Origin: an uncultured Ruminococcus sp.
GTDB taxonomy: Bacteria; Bacillota; Clostridia; Oscillospirales; Ruminococcaceae
Length of the DNA stretch: 26,954 nt
Direction: 5' to 3'
Assembly (NCBI GenBank): GCA_902783235.1
Contig: CACZQG010000104.1
Coordinates: 1-26,954, forward strand
Part shown: piece by piece, positions 8,061-15,668 of the stretch
How the letters are laid out: each line of letters begins with the position of its first letter
Position numbering within the stretch: the stretch's first letter is position 1
Translations under genes and position numbers: made by a program
Notes under the pieces: model-generated
Seen by the model: the letters and a program-made list of their open reading frames with translations, nothing else
Databases searched by the model: none
Told to the model about the DNA's origin: nothing

Positions 8061-8862
8061 ATTCCCACTCCAAGGTATTGTATATGCGTTTTTCCGTATC
8101 ATCATCCTCTATGGATCTGATGATCCTTTCAAGCTTTGATCTTGCCAGAAGCCTGTATATGCTTTCTTCTGACATTCCCCTTGACTGCATATAGAATATA
8201 AGCTTCTCGTCGATCCGTCCTATATTTGCCCCGTGACTTCCCTGTACATCCTCTTCCGCACACAGGATCACCGGTACAGTCCTGTTGTGTACCTTTTCAC
8301 TCAGGAGAAGTGCTTCCTCCTGTTCACTGCCCTTGGCACCAACCGCTCCGTGTTTAAAGTCGATAGTTCCTTTGAAGGTTTTGGCAGCACTGTCATTCAG
8401 TACTCCGCTTACATTTATCTGCGAGCTGCTTTTTCTGCCATAATGCTCAGCTATCATGTTTATGTCCAGTGTGTCATTCTTATCAAGACTGTATGCTATA
8501 TCAGCAGAAAATTCGGAATTTTCCCCCTTCAGCCGTGTATTGATCTCGCTTACCGTATCATCTCCGAGGTAAAGCTGGATAAGCTCCAGCTTTGCATTAT
8601 CTTCCAGTACGGCATCCAGTCGGGAGACTGTCTGTCCGCTATTGTGAAATATCTGCACAAGCCGTGCCTTAGCACCGCTGCCTACTGTAAGTCTTGTTTC
8701 AAATGTCCGGGTAGTGTCTATATATTGTATCAGCTTTTTGCTGTCATTGTTTTCTACAGTCAGATTCTCCGCTTCAAAGCTGTTTATTTCTCTTTCCGTA
8801 TAATTTACGCCTGATCTTCCAAAGGTGGGAACAGGCAGCTTATTGAGTTTTACTTTTTCCAT
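8050..8862 (-). CDS. sufD: SufD, short Fe-S cluster assembly scaffold subunit
   Basis: This SufBD-family beta-helix protein forms the SufBC2D scaffold on which Fe-S clusters are assembled. The C-terminal motif GSHGANIGRIDEKLIFYMQSR is conserved, including the histidine near the SufB interface. At 270 residues it is much shorter than B. subtilis or E. coli SufD (over 420). The missing part is N-terminal, a form I believe is common in Clostridia. The frame extends to 8898, but the ATG at 8862 has GGAGG 5 bases ahead and falls 10 bases after the sufB stop. The longer start would overlap sufB by 26 bases. It is less conserved than SufB, as usual. Confidence 0.88.
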   Translation of the reverse strand: MEKVKLNKLPVPTFGRSGVNYTEREINSFEAENLTVENNDSKKLIQYIDTTRTFETRLTVGSGAKARLVQIFHNSGQTVSRLDAVLEDNAKLELIQLYLGDDTVSEINTRLKGENSEFSADIAYSLDKNDTLDINMIAEHYGRKSSSQINVSGVLNDSAAKTFKGTIDFKHGAVGAKGSEQEEALLLSEKVHNRTVPVILCAEEDVQGSHGANIGRIDEKLIFYMQSRGMSEESIYRLLARSKLERIIRSIEDDDTEKRIYNTLEWEYEQ

Positions 8863-8872
8863 GTTGCCCTCC

Positions 8873-10282
8873 TCAGCCAATGCTTCCGTGCATTTCAAGT
8901 CCGATAAGATTATTCATTTCAACGGCATATTCAAGAGGAAGCTCCTTGGATACATTGTCGGCAAAGCCCCTGACTATCATGGCTTTGGCATTTTCCTCAT
9001 CAAGACCTCTTGACATAAGGTAGAACACGGCTTCATCGCTTATACGTCCTATTTTTGCTTCATGCCCCACATCGCATTTGTCTGTTTTGACATCTATAAC
9101 AGGTATTGTATCCGAGCGTGATATACGATCCAGCATGAGAGATTCGCAGCTTACGGAGGATCTGCTGCCCTCTGCTTTTTCATTTATGGTCACCGCACTT
9201 CGGAATGTGCTTATGCCTCCCGATTTGCTAATGGATTTGGTATTCATATAAGAGGAGGTCTCGGGAGCATTGTGAACTATTTTAGCTCCCGTATCCAGAT
9301 TCTGTCCCTCACCGGCAAAGGTTATACCCGTAAACTCTGCCGATGCTTTTCTTCCGTTGAGTATACTCATGGGATAAAGATAGGACACATGGGATCCGAA
9401 GCTGCCGGATACCCACTCTATCCTGCCGTTTTCTTCCACTATTGCCCTTTTGGTATTCAGATTGAACATATTTTTTGACCAGTTTTCTATTGTGGAATAT
9501 CTCAGCTTGGCATTCTTTCCCACAAACAGCTCTACGCAGCCGGCATGAAGTCCTGCCTCATAGTATTTGGGAGCAGAGCAGCCCTCAATAAAATGAAGTG
9601 AGCTGTCCTCCTCCAGTATGATAAGTGTATGCTCAAACTGTCCTGCACCTTTTGCATTGAGCCGGAAGTAGGATTGCAGGGGTATATCCAGATGTACTCC
9701 TTTTGGTACATATACGAAGGAACCGCCTGACCATACAGCACCGTGGAGTGCAGCAAATTTATGATCGGTGGGGGGAACCAGCTTCATAAAGTGAGAACGT
9801 ATGATATCTGCATACAGTGGGTCGTGCATGGCACTTTCCAGATCGGTATATACTACTCCCGACTGTGCTACTTCCTTTCTTACATTGTGATACACCAGCT
9901 CACTGTCATACTGCGCTCCCACTCCTGCCAGACTTTCACGCTCGGCTTTGGGGATACCCAGCTTTTCAAAGGTCTCTTTAATATTGTCGGGAACATTATC
10001 CCATTCTGTATTCATTCGGCTTTTGGGACGGATATAAGTCACTATGTTGTTTACATCAAGTCCGTCTATAGAGGGTCCCCATTTTACCATAGGTGTTTTT
10101 TTATATATTTCCAGAGAGCTTAATCTGAACTCCCTCATCCATTGGGGATCGTTTTTTTCCTGTGATATTTCTTTGATTATATCAGGGGTGATACCGCTGT
10201 CAAGGAAATCTTCTTTGTCCTCATCATAGCGGAAATCGTATATGGAACGGTCAATATCATTAAGCTGTGTTTTTTCTTTCAT
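8873..10282 (-). CDS. sufB: SufB, Fe-S cluster scaffold subunit
   Basis: This 469-residue protein is the main scaffold of the SUF machinery, where nascent Fe-S clusters form. The family core is clear: WSGGSFVYVPKGVHLDIPLQ, then HFIEGCSAP, then the C-terminal block GHEAKIGRISDEAVFYLMSR and ELPLEYAVEMN. Length is as expected for the family. The ATG at 10282 shares an ATGA overlap with the end of sufC, so SufC and SufB are likely translationally coupled. Fe-S clusters built here would serve ferredoxins, hydrogenases and other clostridial enzymes. It is the best conserved gene of the block and anchors the identification of its neighbours. Confidence 0.97.
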   Translation of the reverse strand: MKEKTQLNDIDRSIYDFRYDEDKEDFLDSGITPDIIKEISQEKNDPQWMREFRLSSLEIYKKTPMVKWGPSIDGLDVNNIVTYIRPKSRMNTEWDNVPDNIKETFEKLGIPKAERESLAGVGAQYDSELVYHNVRKEVAQSGVVYTDLESAMHDPLYADIIRSHFMKLVPPTDHKFAALHGAVWSGGSFVYVPKGVHLDIPLQSYFRLNAKGAGQFEHTLIILEEDSSLHFIEGCSAPKYYEAGLHAGCVELFVGKNAKLRYSTIENWSKNMFNLNTKRAIVEENGRIEWVSGSFGSHVSYLYPMSILNGRKASAEFTGITFAGEGQNLDTGAKIVHNAPETSSYMNTKSISKSGGISTFRSAVTINEKAEGSRSSVSCESLMLDRISRSDTIPVIDVKTDKCDVGHEAKIGRISDEAVFYLMSRGLDEENAKAMIVRGFADNVSKELPLEYAVEMNNLIGLEMHGSIG

Positions 10283-11034
10283 GCTATATCGTCCTTATTA
10301 ATGTATTTTTCAAATCCGTTTTCCAGAACATGAGCTGCAAGACTGCCGTCACCCTCTTTAACGATCCTGCCGTTCATGAGTATATGAGTCTTATCCAAAT
10401 GTACCTCATCCAGTATCCGTGAATTGTGGGTGATGATAATAAGTGTTCCGCTGCTGTTCTTCCTGTATTCTTCAATTCCTCTGGAAACAGTTTTTACAGC
10501 GTCTACATCCAGTCCTGAATCAGTCTCATCAAGAATAGCAAGCCTGGGTCGGAGCATTAGCAGCTGCAGGATCTCGGCTTTCTTTTTTTCTCCTCCTGAA
10601 AATCCGGTATTCAGCTCACGGTCAGCGTAGGATCTGTCCATATCCAGTATTTCCATAGCGGAGTTCAGCTTCTTTTTAAAATCCCATAGCTTGATCTTTT
10701 CGCCTGTGATATGCTCCAGAGCATTTCGCAGAAATTCCGAAAGGGTTATCCCGGGTATTTCCACCGGGTTCTGAAAGGACATGAATATGCCCTTTACAGC
10801 ACGTTTATCAGGGGAGTCAAGGGTTATGTCCTCACCGTCGAAGATAATGCTGCCTTTTGTGACCTTATATTCCGGACTGCCCATAATAGTACTTCCCAGG
10901 GTTGACTTGCCGGCACCATTCTGCCCCATAAGAACGTGGGTCTCCCCCTGTGAAACACTCAGGGATATATCGTGTAAAAGCTCTTTGCCCTCTATTCCGG
11001 CGTTGAGGGATCTTATTTCCAATAATTCTGCCAT
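10279..11034 (-). CDS. sufC: SufC, ABC-type ATPase of Fe-S assembly
   Basis: This 251-residue soluble ABC ATPase drives conformational change in the SufBCD scaffold. Walker A is GQNGAGKST (37-45). The ABC signature is FSGGEKKKAEILQ, Walker B is LAILDETDSGLD, and the switch histidine is in IITHNSRIL. The DETDSGLDVDA run is typical of SufC rather than of transporter ATPases, and no membrane partner is encoded. The ATG at 11034 has AAAGG upstream. It starts 22 bases after the amidotransferase gene and overlaps sufB by ATGA. It is the first SUF gene of the operon, as in sufCDSUB operons of other Firmicutes, although the B-D order here differs. Confidence 0.96.
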   Translation of the reverse strand: MAELLEIRSLNAGIEGKELLHDISLSVSQGETHVLMGQNGAGKSTLGSTIMGSPEYKVTKGSIIFDGEDITLDSPDKRAVKGIFMSFQNPVEIPGITLSEFLRNALEHITGEKIKLWDFKKKLNSAMEILDMDRSYADRELNTGFSGGEKKKAEILQLLMLRPRLAILDETDSGLDVDAVKTVSRGIEEYRKNSSGTLIIITHNSRILDEVHLDKTHILMNGRIVKEGDGSLAAHVLENGFEKYINKDDIA

Positions 11035-11056
11035 ATCTTTTAACCTTTCTTACAGA

Positions 11057-11815
11057 TCATATATTCATTGCATCCAACGAAGTTATATATTCCAGTGACG
11101 GTACAAATACACCCTTGTGCCGTTCTCCACGGTAGACCTCTGTGCCTTTATTGTATGCTATAGTCTGGGCTATAGGAAAGGGTGCCCAGCCCGTATTATC
11201 CAGAGGATGTGTGGAAAAGATCATTCCCCTGTCTGTTTTTTTATAGCTCATTGTGTTTTTCAGATTTTTGTGAACATACAGAAGATCTCCGTCATACAGT
11301 ATCAGATTCAGCTTGTTTCTTGGTGCGTGCTGTGCTATAAAGCTGCTGACCGCTGCAAAGCGCTCACGCTCGTTCATATCCTTATGGCTGAGTCTGTCAT
11401 TCATATTGTCTATAAAAGCAAGAAACAGTCTTTCCGAATCAGTGTCTCCCTGCTGCTTTTGATAGTAGCGATATGTGGTGCCGCCCGAATAGATAGTACC
11501 GTTGTGTATCATTGTCCATTCTCTGCCCGAGTTGTCCTCTGCTGTGAATGGGTGACAGTTTTCCTCCTTTATCCTTCCCACAGTGGCATATCGGATATGT
11601 GCAAGAGTGCATTTTTGATCCGGCATATTATTTATGATCTCCGGAAGCAATATACTTTCATTTGCCTTTACGGATTCCTTTACAACACAGCGCAGACCAT
11701 CCTCATACATCATTCCCCATCCGTGGGGGTGGAGATCACTGTGGGAGTAAAATGATCTTAAATACTCCCTTATATCTGTTTTCTCTGCTGCCGAAAATCC
11801 CAACAGCTCACACAT
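11057..11815 (-). CDS. class II glutamine amidotransferase, EgtC/YafJ-like
   Basis: This 252-residue protein is a stand-alone Ntn-hydrolase domain. Removal of Met1 would expose the catalytic cysteine C2 (MCELLGF). Other class II signature parts are LAHIRYATVG, MIHNGTI and the TDSERLF motif near the active site. Relatives include YafJ and EgtC, which removes a gamma-glutamyl group in mycobacterial ergothioneine synthesis. No synthase domain is fused to it, so it either feeds ammonia to a partner or cleaves gamma-glutamyl compounds. Its position 11 bases after a gamma-glutamyl-cysteine ligase gene favours the second option, which is an inference. GGTGAT precedes the ATG. It should be cytosolic. 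Confidence 0.85.
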   Translation of the reverse strand: MCELLGFSAAEKTDIREYLRSFYSHSDLHPHGWGMMYEDGLRCVVKESVKANESILLPEIINNMPDQKCTLAHIRYATVGRIKEENCHPFTAEDNSGREWTMIHNGTIYSGGTTYRYYQKQQGDTDSERLFLAFIDNMNDRLSHKDMNERERFAAVSSFIAQHAPRNKLNLILYDGDLLYVHKNLKNTMSYKKTDRGMIFSTHPLDNTGWAPFPIAQTIAYNKGTEVYRGERHKGVFVPSLEYITSLDAMNI

Positions 11816-11826
11816 TTTATCACCGC

Positions 11827-12972
11827 CTACATTTTAAGTTGTGAGATCCTTTCACAGATCCTGTTTTTCAGCTTTCTTTTTTCATGCTCTATTACTTCGG
11901 ATACCCTGTCATCCCCGAAAAAGCCGGATATATCATCCAGTATCTGTTCTGCCTTTGCCAGTATGGATTCATCACCGATATAAACATCCGTAAGATCGTA
12001 GAGTGCAGCATTTTTATGATCCTCAACAGCCTGCTCCTGCATTTCCTGTGTATACCGTATATCCTTACGCAATGAAAGATACATGATAAAGAAATGTGTG
12101 AATTCAAGATCCATTTCATCTATTCCCAGGGGCTGCATGGGATCAATATCAAACATTCTCAGCTCAATATGACTGATCCCGTTTTTGAAATTATCTATAT
12201 TGTTTTCACCTTTTGGCTTTAGTCGTATGGGAAGGTATAATTCACTTGCTGTAAGCAGCATACCCTTATTGATGTATTCCTTAATGCTCTCAGTGAAAGC
12301 ACTAAGGCTTTCAAATCTCAGGATGGGTACAAATTCATTCCAGTAGCCTCTTTCACTGTTTCTCATAGAGGAATACTTGCTCATAACCTTTCCCGAAGCT
12401 CCGTCTTTATCAAGTGAACGGTCATATATGGGACTTGCAGCAGTTAGAAGCAGGGGAAGCCAGCTGTATATGCTCAATTGCTTATATAGCTTCAGATAAA
12501 AGCTGTCACGCCAGGAGGGAAAATCATCTCCGTCATACAAGCTTTTCAGATACTCGTCATCAAAGGAAAAATTGAAATGAATGCCTGAAAACAGCATAAG
12601 ACGCTTGCCATACCTTTTTTCCAGCTGCTCCCTGTATAGCTTCTTGTCATGATTATTTCCCTTAAAATCTGCAAGGTTTATATCCGCTTCTTTTTCAAAT
12701 ATAGGAGGATTTGAATACAGCCACAGATCTTCACCAATCATATCAAGCTCAGTCCTGACCTTTTTATCAAGCTTTTCAAGCTCCTTCATGACCTCGTGGA
12801 CGCTGCTGCATACAGGAGTTATAAGCTCTGTCTGACTTTCACAAAAATCTCTTGTGATGTTACGGCTCTCCTCAAAGGGATGAGGGGTGACAGCAAGTCT
12901 TTTTCTTCTGTCCACACGCATAGTCTCACGTTCAAGTCCGAAGCTTCCCTTGTAAAACAATTCATTTATCAT
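11827..12972 (-). CDS. gshA: glutamate-cysteine ligase, GshA (E. coli type) family
   Basis: This 381-residue ATP-dependent ligase should join glutamate and cysteine through the gamma-carboxyl group. The N-terminus GLERETMRVD (12-21) and ITRDFCESQTELITPV (39-54) match the active site of E. coli GshA. ISHIELRMFDIDPMQPLGI near residue 270 matches the substrate and metal-binding strand. It is clearly shorter than E. coli GshA (518). It lacks the ATP-grasp glutathione synthetase domain of bifunctional GshF, and no gshB is in the window. The expected product is gamma-glutamylcysteine, not glutathione. The ATG at 12972 has AAGGAG 8 bases upstream. It lies 30 bases after a second, unrelated ligase family gene and 11 bases before the amidotransferase. 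Confidence 0.87.
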   Translation of the reverse strand: MINELFYKGSFGLERETMRVDRRKRLAVTPHPFEESRNITRDFCESQTELITPVCSSVHEVMKELEKLDKKVRTELDMIGEDLWLYSNPPIFEKEADINLADFKGNNHDKKLYREQLEKRYGKRLMLFSGIHFNFSFDDEYLKSLYDGDDFPSWRDSFYLKLYKQLSIYSWLPLLLTAASPIYDRSLDKDGASGKVMSKYSSMRNSERGYWNEFVPILRFESLSAFTESIKEYINKGMLLTASELYLPIRLKPKGENNIDNFKNGISHIELRMFDIDPMQPLGIDEMDLEFTHFFIMYLSLRKDIRYTQEMQEQAVEDHKNAALYDLTDVYIGDESILAKAEQILDDISGFFGDDRVSEVIEHEKRKLKNRICERISQLKM

Positions 12973-13002
12973 ACTGTATGCTCCTTAAATGGCATCAGGG
13001 GA

Positions 13003-14388
13003 TCAGATCTCTGCATATTTTTCTATAAATTCTCTTACAGGTGTACCTTTTTCAATGCCGTTTATCATAGCCTTAGCAGGATTGACAAGCCGTTGTGCCC
13101 TCTCGTATAGCGGCGCAAGAAATCGTTCTTCACCCTTGTTTCTTTTCTTTAATGAATCAAAGGCAACATCAAGAATGCGGATAAGCTGATTTGAGAGTCC
13201 TTGCTTGCTGATAAAGCCGGGTATCTCACGCTTTGAAAGCATATCCTGAAGCTCTGTAGCGGTATAACCGTGGGAGTATATAGTATTATCCCGGGTTATC
13301 ATTTTCCATAGGATCTCCAGCCTGTCCGACAGTCCCAGATGGAAAGCTGCTACTGTCATTATGTCCTTTATCGGCTGAGTGCATGAACTGCGGTACTCAA
13401 TGGTGCCACGGAATGTGAGATCCTCAAACTTGAATGTGCGAAGATACTCCAGATCGCCGTCATGAGGCGAGAATACTGTACTGTTGTATGCATTGCCGTC
13501 AAAGTATTCTCCTTTTATCCTGTCAAGCTTAAAATAATCCCTGACTGTCGTAGGAGTGAAATCTATATATTTTCCGTTACGCATGATGCAGTATATGGAC
13601 TGGGATTTTATGTATTCGATAAGCTCATCAATGCCATCCAGCCTTTTGGAGAACATACCTACATTGTGGGGATTATACCCCTGCATACTTCTTTCCCACA
13701 GCATATTCCGGGAGCAGAGATAGTCGGGGTATTCGGGAAGATAGGAATTGGCAAACAAAACCGATTTATACGGTTCCAGCATTGTGAATACGTTCAGCGT
13801 GTCTATAAGCTTGTCATGGTTTACATCAAGCTGTACCTGAGATGCACTTGTGAATGTTCCGAAGTCAGGGTGCTTGTGAAAACGCATATTTATAATATCT
13901 TCATATTTTTGATAGGTATGCAGGTAATGGTACAGCATACGATAGCGTTCATTGGGGACAGGTAAATTATGATTTATATTGTAATTGGGATTTATACCCA
14001 TTCCTGTCAGGGTATAATCCTGAGATAAAAGTATATTCTGTAAATATTTGTAGTATATCAGAAAGCGTTTGTATACCTCATTGAGATCACCTGCCTTGCC
14101 GAATGACAACTCAAGATTGGAATATGAACAGTCAAAGGAAAGGTTATCACCTGAGTTTTTGTCCGTCATGGAATTTACATTACCATTATCATCCTGTGAT
14201 GATATCTCAAAGCTGAAATGCTCACGAAATCTATCGGCGGCATCAATAACGATCTCTTCTCTGACCGCATTCCCCGAAAGATCAATTATAGGCATTTCTA
14301 TTTCAATGCCTATTGAGCTTTCTCTTTTATTCCTTGTGGGTGCAATATATTTTTCATAGATCGCACCATCAAGCTGATCCTTTGTCAT
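13003..14388 (-). CDS. glutamate-cysteine ligase-like protein, GCS2 family
   Basis: This 461-residue protein resembles the GCS2 family (plant-type GshA, EgtA, YbdK-like). The N-terminal metal-binding strand is SSIGIEIEMPI (24-34). TFTSASQVQLDVN (178-190) corresponds to the glutamate/cysteine-binding segment, and YRSSCTQPIKD lies in the C-terminal third. Family members ligate the gamma-carboxyl of glutamate to cysteine or to other amines, so the exact acceptor is open. It is the promoter-proximal gene of the ten-gene operon, with GGAGGG 6 bases before the ATG at 14388. Why the operon carries both a GCS2 and a GshA-type enzyme is unclear. One could use an acceptor other than free cysteine, or could act on the product of the other. 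Confidence 0.78.
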   Translation of the reverse strand: MTKDQLDGAIYEKYIAPTRNKRESSIGIEIEMPIIDLSGNAVREEIVIDAADRFREHFSFEISSQDDNGNVNSMTDKNSGDNLSFDCSYSNLELSFGKAGDLNEVYKRFLIYYKYLQNILLSQDYTLTGMGINPNYNINHNLPVPNERYRMLYHYLHTYQKYEDIINMRFHKHPDFGTFTSASQVQLDVNHDKLIDTLNVFTMLEPYKSVLFANSYLPEYPDYLCSRNMLWERSMQGYNPHNVGMFSKRLDGIDELIEYIKSQSIYCIMRNGKYIDFTPTTVRDYFKLDRIKGEYFDGNAYNSTVFSPHDGDLEYLRTFKFEDLTFRGTIEYRSSCTQPIKDIMTVAAFHLGLSDRLEILWKMITRDNTIYSHGYTATELQDMLSKREIPGFISKQGLSNQLIRILDVAFDSLKKRNKGEERFLAPLYERAQRLVNPAKAMINGIEKGTPVREFIEKYAEI

Positions 14389-14429
14389 GATGAGCCCTCC
14401 AATCCTGAATTTTGACAGGCTATATATTT

Positions 14430-14446
14430 AAGGCAACACCGCTCAA
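14430..14446. repeat. half copy of the dispersed palindrome in the sulfur operon leader
   Basis: AAGGCAACACCGCTCAA matches the left arm of the copy at 4355-4393 with one change, but the right arm is absent. It lies inside the predicted 5' untranslated region of the ten-gene operon. Confidence 0.6.
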
Positions 14447-14478
14447 TGACATATATATCCTATCTGTTTAGTAGTTTT

Positions 14479-14507
14479 ATTTTACATCTAAATCCCAATA
14501 ATGTCAA
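14479..14507 (-). promoter_or_regulatory. promoter of the gamma-glutamyl/SUF/cysK operon with overlapping inverted repeat
   Basis: On the minus strand, TTGACA (14502-14507) is followed by a 17-base spacer and TAAAAT (14479-14484). Transcription should start near 14472, about 85 bases before the first ATG. An A/T-rich stretch (14519-14534) precedes the -35 box and could be an UP element. An imperfect inverted repeat with ends CCCAA and TTGGG (14494-14518) is centred on the -35 box and is a candidate operator. Confidence 0.8.
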
Positions 14508-14612
14508 GACTTTTTGGGAAATTAATTAATTATTGGCGATTTGTACATCTTTGATGCGGATTTGCTTTTGCTTTTAAGCATTATTACTTTTGTGGCTTGT
14601 GCGTGATGACAC

Positions 14613-14660
14613 AAAAACCCCCTTGGAGCTTTTACACGTTGTGTTATTTGCTCTAAGGGG
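14613..14660 (-). terminator. intrinsic terminator of the V-type ATPase operon
   Basis: On the minus strand, CCCCTTAGAGC (14660-14650) pairs with GCTCCAAGGGG (14629-14619), 11 pairs including one G-T, and is followed by TTTTT (14617-14613). The loop contains a small ACAC/GTGT stem. It begins 7 bases after the lipoprotein stop codon. Confidence 0.85.
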
Positions 14661-14666
14661 ATCAAA

Positions 14667-15020
14667 TCAGTTTTCATATATGGATATATTTGTTTCGGGA
14701 AAGGCTTTTTCAAATTCTGCTTTTAATGTGTCCATATCCTCCCGGGACATATCATGGATCTCATAATTGACAATCTGGTCACATTTAAGTGAACCATCAT
14801 CATTTGTCTGATCCGAAAAATGACTGGACTGCGTATGGTTTGAGGTGTATTTTTTGCATATTTCGTTGCCTATCACCAGTGCATCCTCCAGGGACATTAT
14901 CTGCTCTCCTGTATTCTTATTACTCAGGGAGAAGTACAGGGTATAATCATTTTTTCCGCAGGCACTGAGGAATACAGCACAATAGCAGGCTATGATCAGG
15001 GATAAAGCTTTCTTTTTCAT
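14667..15020 (-). CDS. small predicted lipoprotein, last gene of the V-ATPase operon
   Basis: This 117-residue protein is not recognised. Its first 21 residues form a lipoprotein signal: lysines, a hydrophobic core, then the lipobox LSAC with C21 as the predicted lipidated residue. The mature part of about 96 residues is polar and acidic, with no motif that I recognise. Its ATG shares one base with the stop of the subunit D gene (TGATG), so it is probably translated by re-initiation and in step with the ATPase. The operon terminator follows 7 bases after its stop. It should sit on the outer face of the membrane. A role linked to the membrane sector is only an inference from position. Confidence 0.75.
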   Translation of the reverse strand: MKKKALSLIIACYCAVFLSACGKNDYTLYFSLSNKNTGEQIMSLEDALVIGNEICKKYTSNHTQSSHFSDQTNDDGSLKCDQIVNYEIHDMSREDMDTLKAEFEKAFPETNISIYEN

Positions 15021-15664
15021 CAGATGCTCTCCTTTTTCAAAGCTTCAAGACTTTTTTTCAGCTTGAAGGATTTAATAACTTTAAGGCGTGAAAATTCTTC
15101 TCTTTCCTTTTCCTCAAGGCTGTCAATGATAAAGCGCACCATTTCCTCGTAACGTGGTATCAGTATATTCTGGAGGGCATTAGCTCTTCTCTGAGCTTTT
15201 TTTATTGCTATAGCCAGGCGGTATACCGAGTTGTCCACCTCAGCCAGCATTACAGTTATCTCCTTTACCTTTGTAAATGAGATATAGGCTTTATCCAGCT
15301 GAGAATTAGTGGAGTAGAAGCCGTAGGGGACAAAGGGCTCGTGCTCTTTCAGGGTGACATCGGGGATATCCACTCCCATAACACTTCTGTAGGTGACCTC
15401 TATGCCGTTTTCGACCGGGACACTTTCCGCAAGCTTGTCGATAACGCCTAAAGTGATGTTAGCTTCCTGTAATGCTGCATATGCCTGCTTATATGTGTCC
15501 TCTACGGTGCTTCTCAGTACCTGAGCCTTGTCAAGCAGCTGCATCATCTCACGGATAAGGATATTACGCTTCTTATCCATAAGATCATAGCCCATTTTAC
15601 ACAGAGCGAGGGTCTTTCTTGCCTTTATAAGGTTTCCCTTGGTAGGGAATACTTGTTCAGCCAT
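15020..15664 (-). CDS. atpD: V/A-type ATPase subunit D (central stalk)
   Basis: This 214-residue, mostly helical protein is the central rotor shaft that inserts into the A3B3 head. The N-terminal block PTKGNLIKARKTLALCKMGYDLMDKKRN is diagnostic, and a long C-terminal helix rich in R and K (KKAQRRANALQNILIPRYEE) completes the antiparallel coiled coil. Length is typical. The ATG at 15664 has GGAG 8 bases upstream and follows the subunit B gene after 4 bases. The stop overlaps the lipoprotein start by one base. It corresponds to NtpD of Enterococcus hirae. Confidence 0.95.
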   Translation of the reverse strand: MAEQVFPTKGNLIKARKTLALCKMGYDLMDKKRNILIREMMQLLDKAQVLRSTVEDTYKQAYAALQEANITLGVIDKLAESVPVENGIEVTYRSVMGVDIPDVTLKEHEPFVPYGFYSTNSQLDKAYISFTKVKEITVMLAEVDNSVYRLAIAIKKAQRRANALQNILIPRYEEMVRFIIDSLEEKEREEFSRLKVIKSFKLKKSLEALKKESI

Positions 15665-15668
15665 TTTC

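Noticed and set aside
11057..14388. Ergothioneine biosynthesis cluster
   Set aside because: EgtA-like and EgtC-like proteins are present, but the sulfoxide synthase EgtB, the histidine methyltransferase EgtD and the lyase EgtE are missing, and EgtB needs oxygen.
14522..14713. 63-residue minus-strand open frame
   Set aside because: It overlaps the lipoprotein gene end, runs through the operon terminator hairpin and has no ribosome-binding site or recognisable features.
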